A stretch of 64,000 nucleotides of DNA from Hypoxylon rubiginosum (Eukaryota; Ascomycota; Sordariomycetes; Xylariales; Hypoxylaceae). The position numbers were made by a program, and so were the translations under genes. The stretch is taken from the NCBI GenBank assembly GCA_902806565.1, contig CADCXA010000034.1, positions 124,001-188,000 on the forward strand, given 5' to 3'. Shown here piece after piece: positions 57,883-64,000 of this stretch. Each line of letters starts with the position of its first letter. Within the stretch, counting starts at the first letter, position 1. A model generated the notes under the pieces. That model saw only the letters and a program-made list of their open reading frames with translations, was not told the DNA's origin and searched no databases.

Positions 57883-60800
57883 TTACGAATCAACGTCGCT
57901 CGCCTGGCTCTCGGCGTAACTGCCAACTTTAACTCGCCTTTTCTCCCTTCCGCTCCCGCTCCCACCCTCACTGGACGGGCTGCCCGCGTCCTCAAGCACG
58001 AGCTTGTGATCCTTCTCGTACTCGTTCCTCATCTGCGAGTACTTCTGATCCCATTCCTTAGCCTTGACCTCCCAGGTCTTCACCGTCTCGTTGTACGTCC
58101 GCTTGAGCTCGGCCGCCTGGTCTTCAAAAGGCTTTCGCTCTTCCGGTTTTGCCTCCTTCCACAACTTGCTTGTCATGATGCGTACATCATTTGGGCCTGG
58201 CTTGCCTTTACCCGGTCGTCGCCCCTCTTCACAACGCTTGCGCGCCGCCTCGAAGTTTGCCTTGCTGTAGAGAAGGTAGGCATTAGCCGCGACCTTCTGG
58301 GGTCGCCAAGGCCGCTCGCCGATTTGCGTAGCGATGTGCTGCCAGGCGGCGGTCTCGTACGCATCAACACGAGCTTGCTTGATGGACTTGGGAGAAGGCG
58401 GCAACGAGGCATCGCTAGGCTCTTTGCGCTTTAACCCATATGAAGAGAACACGGAGTCCTTAGGTAGTATGAGGGGAGTTGGGATTTCGATTGGACCAAG
58501 CATAGCGTCGATAACCTCGGACGCCGCACGGAGACCAGATAAGTAAGCACCATGTACTGTAGCTGGGTGGGTCTCGGTCGTATGTTCGCCTGCGAAGAAT
58601 AGATTGCCAACGGCTTTTGCCATTGTCTGGTAGTCATCTGGGCGCATCGAAGGACCGGCAGAAGAGTAGGATCCTCGGGCAAACTTGTCGGATCCCCAGC
58701 GCGTGACGATGGAGTGAACCGGCTGCGGGACTTTGCCGCCATAGACGCTTCGGAGAACTTCGGTAGCTTCAGCAACAAGCTCGTCATTCTTAGAGTGTTC
58801 GGTGTCGAAACCAGCATCTCCAGCCATCAGGCCGATGAGGACCGGAATGCCGCTTGTGTTCGATACGTTGAACCATTGAAAGCAACGTCCGCGCTGAGAG
58901 GAATATTCAGTCTGCTTAATGCTGTGGCGAGAAGTTGGCGTTCGAAGGCAACCGAAGATATCTTTGCTGGTGTCCCAAAATGCTTCCGAGTATACAAGAA
59001 TAATCTTGTTCAATATGCCGTACCCCAAACGACTGATAGCACCCGCTTTGGAAGACGGCAGAGGAGGGTTGAACTCAACGTTGCCGTGTTTCAGTACTCC
59101 GAGAGGTATGGTCGAGACAACATAGTCGGCATCAATGACAGTCCCATCTTCGCATTCAATGCGTGCAGCCTCCGTCTTGTTAGGACTGTAGAATACCCGT
59201 TTGACAGCAGCGTTCTTTCGGACGTCTAGTCGTGAAGGCATATTCGCTAAACCCCACGGGACGCTTTGGTAACCACCAATTACCATCGAGTGCTTCCCCT
59301 CCCACTCGTTGCCAGCGTCTATATCCCAGCCCCCAATGCTGAGCTGGTTATAATTCGTGGCGTTGCTATATTCGAGATTGGCTACGTGCCAGTTCATCAG
59401 TCTGAAGTCTTGGGGTGTGAGGTCGACAATGTTCTTGTATTGTGTAATTGCTTCATCCATGACAGAACCGAGTGTAGCATCAGGTGCTTTGGCTGCGGTA
59501 TCGAGATCTAAATCATGATCCTCGGTCACATGGTCTTTCAGGTTCCAGCCCATCAGACGTGCCTTATACGCTGCTTTGAGGGTGGCAGGAGTGCCTGGTT
59601 CAACATGTGTTCTTCCGGTTGCTCGGTCTGTAGAGACAGGAACAAGGCTAACCTCAGGTCCTAGGCTCTGTTGGGAGACCGGGGGTGCTTGTGGGAGGGC
59701 AGCTGTTGCTTCTTCAGCCTGCGCAATAGTCCTTTGACCTTCAGATGAACTATCACGGCCTTCATCCATCAAGTCCCTGTTACCTTCGATGAGTTTGGAA
59801 GGCGGATTCTTGAACTTGTAGTCGCTTACTCGCTCTAGGCAATCGTTGTAGAGTTTCTCGACAAGGCGATCTCTGACTTCATCGACTGCTTTACCATTCG
59901 AGTCGTAAAGGGTGGTGTCTGATCGTAAAGCGTAGTAGGGCAAGGCCATCTGGCCTCTCACTAAGACATTTAGGGGATTACCTCGCTCGAACCCAGTGAT
60001 GATCATGCCGCCACACTCAACGCTATGCCGTCGGCCTTTAAACCCGATAAGATGTTGACTCTTGCTGCCGTCTAGCGCGCGTGAGTACACACGACCACCT
60101 AGGCGATTTCGACCCTCAAGGACAACCACTCTGGGCGGTTCCTCTCCTAAGTCTTGGAATTGTCGGGCATATTCCTGAAACAGGCTTTCGAGATGTCTTG
60201 CGCACCCAAGCCCAGCCATGCCAGCGCCGAGAACAACTACGGTCTTCCCCTTGTTCAGGCTTGTCCTTCTCGAGCGCCTTCTAGACGAGGGGACTGTCGC
60301 ACAACCGAAGTTGATGTATCCGGAGCGCGCAAGCCAATCGTAGCATACGCTTGCAGCATCAAACCACCTCGGGTCTTTAGCGCATCCAACGGCCTCTTCA
60401 CGGGAAACACCGATTTGTGGGTTGTTTAACCATAGTCGTAAAATCCCGTTTCGGATATTGAGATAGGTGGTCACCTGAGCGTGGCTAAGGTAATTTCTCA
60501 ATATCAGGTACTCATCCTGATGTAAGGCGTACGGGTTCAACCTAGAAGACTCAGCCGCGGCTATGCATTGATTGGCATAGTCCTGGGGAGCCATATCTGT
60601 CGGGATTGACACTCGAGGCCGTACGTTGAACGTTCGTCTTCTCGTCGTAGTAGTGAAAGTAGGGACGAAGGTATTGTCGACGTGTGTAGCCATTGTTTCC
60701 TTTGGACCATCCATCTCGACCGGCGTTGTCGCTTTACTGGACGGCGACGACGTTGTAGGAGGGGATGATAATTCTGACTGATCTGAGATAGCCGAAGCCG

Positions 60801-61267
60801 ATGACTCGATTGAGTTATTCGGGTTTTCATGAGAGCTGAGTAAATTTGCATTTAGAAAAGGTGATTGATCTAGATGAGATCTGTTGTCTTGTTTAGAAAG
60901 AATAAGAAGATATTAAAGGCATTGTGTCTACGATGGGGGTTGGTCAAGGTGGATAATCATATGAGACTTACGCAGGAGTTTCTTGTGATACAGGCGCGGT
61001 GGCCATATTCTCCATATCGGCGTCCATGCTGCCAATTCGAACAATGATTTCGGATTCCGTTCTTGGAGTTTCTCTTGAAGTAGACGTTGATTCGGCGTTG
61101 TAAGAAGCGCGCGAATCTGCGAGGAGGGCGGTAGGTAGAGATTTTGTGATATCCGCCGGAGAGGCAAGAATCGATTCGAGGTGATGATCTAATTCCTCTA
61201 AATCCATCAGAGGACCTGTCCCAATATAATTACCCTCCTCCAACAAGGCGACTTGAGTGCTTCTCAT
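57883..61267 (-). CDS. LSD1-type histone lysine demethylase with SWIRM and HMG box
   Basis: FAD amine oxidase that removes methyl groups from histone lysine; nuclear. Exons 61267-60972 and 60880-57883 sum to 3294 nt, 1097 residues. The N-terminal 190 residues are Ser/Thr-rich. The SWIRM domain is at about 195-290 (MAPQDYANQC...WLARSGYINFG). The FAD motif VVVLGAGMAGLGCARHLES starts near 304, followed by VVVLEGRNRLGGRVYS. The lysine of GYGILNKIILVY matches the FAD-contacting lysine of LSD1. FFAGEHTTETHPATVHGA closes the oxidase. An HMG box sits at about 940-1050 (VAANAYLLYSKANFEAARKR...KLWKEAKPEERKPFED). In place of the animal tower there is a low-complexity insert. HMG-bearing LSD1 is known in fungi. 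Confidence 0.93.
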
Positions 61268-61917
61268 AGCTAGCCAGCCCAGGTGCCGTGTTGTCTAGAA
61301 AGATGCATCGATATATGGGTATGAACGAGGTCGTCCGGGGATTCGTGTATGTATGGGGAGCTTGGCCAAGACAAGACTCCCATTGAATATCAGATATCCG
61401 TATTGGAATCTCGCCCCCCAATTGTGCGCAATTGATTATGGACAGTCAGGCCGACTGCTGTAAGCTGGCTATGGCTATAGACCGGATTCGGGACTCGTCA
61501 AGTCTGGAGGGTCTTGTTAGTTGATATAAGGGCTCGCCTCATTTGATATCGAAGTATCGAATGATCATGCACAGTGGGTAATTAAGATGGGACGGTACTG
61601 TACCCTTACTATGTATGTATAAGCGTAGACTCCTCGGCTAGTGCTAATCTATAGAAGATCAAGTCGGCTTTGAGGTTTGAGGTTTAGATATGTGTTGGGG
61701 TCAATAGATGGAAGACGAGTTGTTTCAAATTGGGTATTTTTTTCTTCTTCTATTCAACGTGGTTGAAAGTTTGTCGATTTTTACAATGCCGATTTCTCGA
61801 GGGGCGGCAAGGGTAAGATTTGATATGGGCTATGGCGATATTGAGACATAAGAGGGATAAGAGGGACAGGGACGAGAGGTATGTAGGTATGTACTTTCAA
61901 GAGTCAAGAGTCAGCAT

Positions 61918-61949
61918 GCATACTGGCATACTGGCATACTGGCATACTG
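61918..61949. repeat. 8-bp tandem repeat GCATACTG x4
   Basis: Four perfect copies, about 650 bp upstream of the LSD1-type start codon. Confidence 0.9.
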
Positions 61950-62448
61950 GCCCTATCCGTTTTGTACATTAGCAGATTAGTGAAGCTCCTGGATGTCCCC
62001 GCCGATCCACTTCAAATTTAGGAAGAGTTTCTTCTTCTCCAAGCCAAAAGAAGCCACAGGGGAGGCTAAGACGGGTTGGGTGCCCCGTGCCCCCGCCCGA
62101 AAGCCAAAGCCAAAGCCCGCTGTCCGAGGCCAGCTTAAAAGCCAGCTACCATTAAGGGCACGTGATGGGCTACGATGGAAGTCTATTAAGGGCAAGTGGT
62201 TTTTTTTTTTGTACATAGGTGTTACACCTCTGTTCCTCCAATTCATCTATCGGATCTAGCCATAGACCTCTTTTTTTCGGCAGTCTATTAGCCACAGTCT
62301 TCAGGTTATAAGATGTGTTAATTAGGGTGGGATTCTCCTTGATTCGTATCTGCTAATATCTCTTTGGTCTAGATCTCAATGTCTAGCTATACATCGCCAA
62401 GTATGCCTTAGGATGTATACCTCCTAGTGGCCATGTTGGGGGCTAACA

Positions 62449-62458
62449 TATATATAAA
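62449..62458 (+). promoter_or_regulatory. orphan TATA box candidate
   Basis: TATATATAAA followed by GGGGG. About 80 nt downstream a 75-codon ATG frame (62537-62764) runs antisense to the end of VPS33. It may be chance in AT-rich DNA, or mark an antisense transcript. Confidence 0.25.
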
Positions 62459-62541
62459 GGGGGTCTATCGTTCCATATGAACGTACGTTATCCATTCTCA
62501 TTATTTTGTCGGGCGAGTCTTGTATAGGCAACGGATATGTA

Positions 62542-64000
62542 CTACTGTGTTGTAGTCGGAGCCGTGTTCTTAACTGGTTCTCTCGCGAACGATTCCTTCT
62601 CCATTGCTGCGTCCATCATCTTATTCCCGCTAATGATAGATGTCGTGCAGATAACGATATTTCGCCGGGCTGAAAATGGTATCATGTTAGTGAATACAAA
62701 GGATTATGAGAAAGGGGTAGGGACATCGAAACCGACCTTCTTCTTTCTTCGCGATAAATCGTAGCGCAGCGATCTCGGTGAAGGTAATACCACCTACGAA
62801 CACAACAAATACCGTCTTCTTATCACCACCTCCGGATAATAGAGCCCGAGCCTTGACGGCCTTGTCCTCGCCTTTCTGCAGCTCATCAAACGTTTGGCCT
62901 CGCGCATGTTTCACAGCCTCGTCAAAGCCTCGCCACCCTTGCGCACTGCTACCAGTGGTTGCGCCTACACCGCTTACTCCATTCCCGCGTGTGATGGAGA
63001 GAAGATACTGCTTCTGTAGTAGACACTGAACTAGGCGTATAGAAAGCGGCGCATATCCACTATAGACATAGGCGATATCGTTCGGGTCATGCTCATTGAC
63101 CTCGTCGACGATCAAGCGGAGCTGTTTCCGCAAGTAGGTATAATTAGTTTTGGTCCCCGTTGCGGTCCCCGAGCCCGGCATAGGAATCATGCTCGCCATT
63201 GGCGAAGTGCGCGATAGGAATAGTTGGAGCTTTTCTAGGTTATGGAGAGTCAAGAGATGCTGGTAGCCGTAGCCCTCTAGAACTAAGCGCCTGAATTGGT
63301 CGAAGTCTTTTGATTTGATACCGCCAGATATGCACGAGTAGATGCACAGAAGTCGGAGTATATCCCGTAACGGTACGTCCCTTGCTATCAACTCTTCGAT
63401 GGCATCGAATTGAGAACTCGGATCGGCCCCTGCGGCGAGGTTCTGCTGCACTTCTAGCATACGACTGAATTGATCCGCTCTTGTATGCTTCATAATCTCC
63501 TCCGCAAGTCCAGTATGAATTTTCAAGCTTTGGTGCTCAGTTTGGTAACCCGGTAGTTTCTTTACGAAGTCTTTAAGTTCCGCTGTCGTCTTAGATGCAT
63601 GTCGGCTGTCATAGTCACTCTGTAATCTTCGAGCAACCTTGTTAAGGAGTGTGCCAACTATTGCGAAGTTCGCATCGCGGAGTCCCTCGTAGAGTTTATC
63701 TGACGAATCTAGTTGGATCTTCCGTTTCCTCGAAGTTGAAGCAGCTGTCGGAGCAGATGCTGTATTTTGAGACGCAGCTTGTGGAGGCGCACCCACGATA
63801 GTAGAATCGATATCGGTTTGGTTATTTTGGATACCCCAGACCTCGTCGATCAGCCCTTCATACGTCAGCTGGGTGAGTAAAGGTGTAACAAAATCCACTT
63901 CGCGGTCGATTATGATGACGCTTTCTATGGTGTTACTCGGAGTAAGCCCGGGTTCAGAGCCTTCGCTTGCGTCCTCTCCAGCTAGAATCTCCTGCCGCAT
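62542..64000 (-). CDS. VPS33: Sec1/Munc18 protein Vps33 (HOPS/CORVET subunit), 5'-partial
   Basis: Binds SNAREs and, in the HOPS and CORVET complexes, drives vacuole and endosome fusion. Two exons are visible: the part running from the right edge to 62737, then 62669-62542. Together they encode about 463 residues, or roughly two thirds of a usual 650-700; the N-terminus lies outside the window. The ATG at the edge is internal. Sec1-family features are IIIDREVDFVTPLLTQLTYEGLIDE, QLDSSDKLYEGLRDANF, DILRLLCIYS, VFVVFVGGITFTEIAALRFI and the last-exon NIVICTTSIISGNKMMDA. The donor (GTCGGT) is weak but is the only one giving the right phase (KKEEARRNIV). The gap between DRE and KLYEG carries a low-complexity Ala/Ser/Thr insert. 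Confidence 0.92.

Larger units (their letters stand above)
61268..62541. other. spacer upstream of the LSD1-type gene
   Basis: Contains the LSD1-type promoter and the VPS33 3' end. The 8-bp repeat at 61918-61949 lies here. Open frames on both strands at about 61977-62259 mirror each other and lack recognisable content. A textbook TATA box faces right at 62449-62458 with no known + strand gene after it. Confidence 0.5.

Noticed and set aside
61977..62259. Overlapping open frames on both strands upstream of the LSD1-type gene
   Set aside because: The two frames mirror each other across a Lys/Pro-rich repeat-like stretch; neither looks like a protein.
1..64000. CRISPR array, intact transposon or secondary-metabolite cluster
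   Set aside because: No spaced direct repeats, transposase or reverse transcriptase motifs, or synthase genes were seen. Single P450 and dehydrogenase genes among housekeeping genes do not make a cluster.

Overview
The window is nuclear DNA of a filamentous ascomycete (Pezizomycotina). The signs are many short GT..AG introns with CTAAC-like branch points, fungal-only families (DUF2406, DUF6536, a CYP52-type P450, a Crh-type GPI-anchored wall transglycosylase) and long AT-leaning spacers full of TAGGTAGGTA-like words. The protein set suggests Sordariomycetes. That is inference, and I cannot name a genus.

Layout: glucose-6-phosphate dehydrogenase (-, 52-2003) and ribosomal protein eL33 (+, 4986-5762) are divergent across 3 kb. 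A 6.4 kb gene-poor stretch follows, then a DUF2406 protein (+, 12120-13541). VMA21 (-) and a Fun30/SMARCAD1-type remodeller (+) are divergent. The remodeller converges on protoporphyrinogen oxidase (-) across a microsatellite-rich spacer. Next come NAB2 (-), an unknown four-helix membrane protein (-) and a DUF6536 membrane protein (+), the last two divergent. From 30 to 40 kb lie an aldehyde dehydrogenase (+), a secreted GH20 hexosaminidase (+) and a CYP52 P450 (-). 41-45 kb is sparse and holds only weak small-gene candidates. Then come a Crh transglycosylase (+), an Aro8-type aminotransferase (+), topoisomerase I (-), ATP synthase gamma (+, divergent from TOP1), an LSD1-type histone demethylase with an HMG box (-) and the C-terminal two thirds of VPS33 (-), which runs off the right edge.

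Most genes are single-copy housekeeping functions: NADPH supply, translation, haem synthesis, V-ATPase assembly, mRNA export, chromatin, DNA topology, respiration and vacuole fusion. They do not form one pathway. The hexosaminidase and Crh enzyme both act on the cell wall. The P450 and aldehyde dehydrogenase could both serve fatty-chain oxidation, but they are 6 kb apart with an unrelated gene between them.

In every high-confidence multi-exon model the summed exon length is a multiple of three and the splice phases agree. I saw no tRNA, rRNA, CRISPR array or intact transposon. I found no clearly new multi-gene system. The most rewarding items are the two alternative starts of the aldehyde dehydrogenase, the membrane-protein pair at 25.6-29.5 kb, the repeated acidic motif of TOP1, two long C tracts, a pair of competing hairpins and several unexplained protein-like frames.
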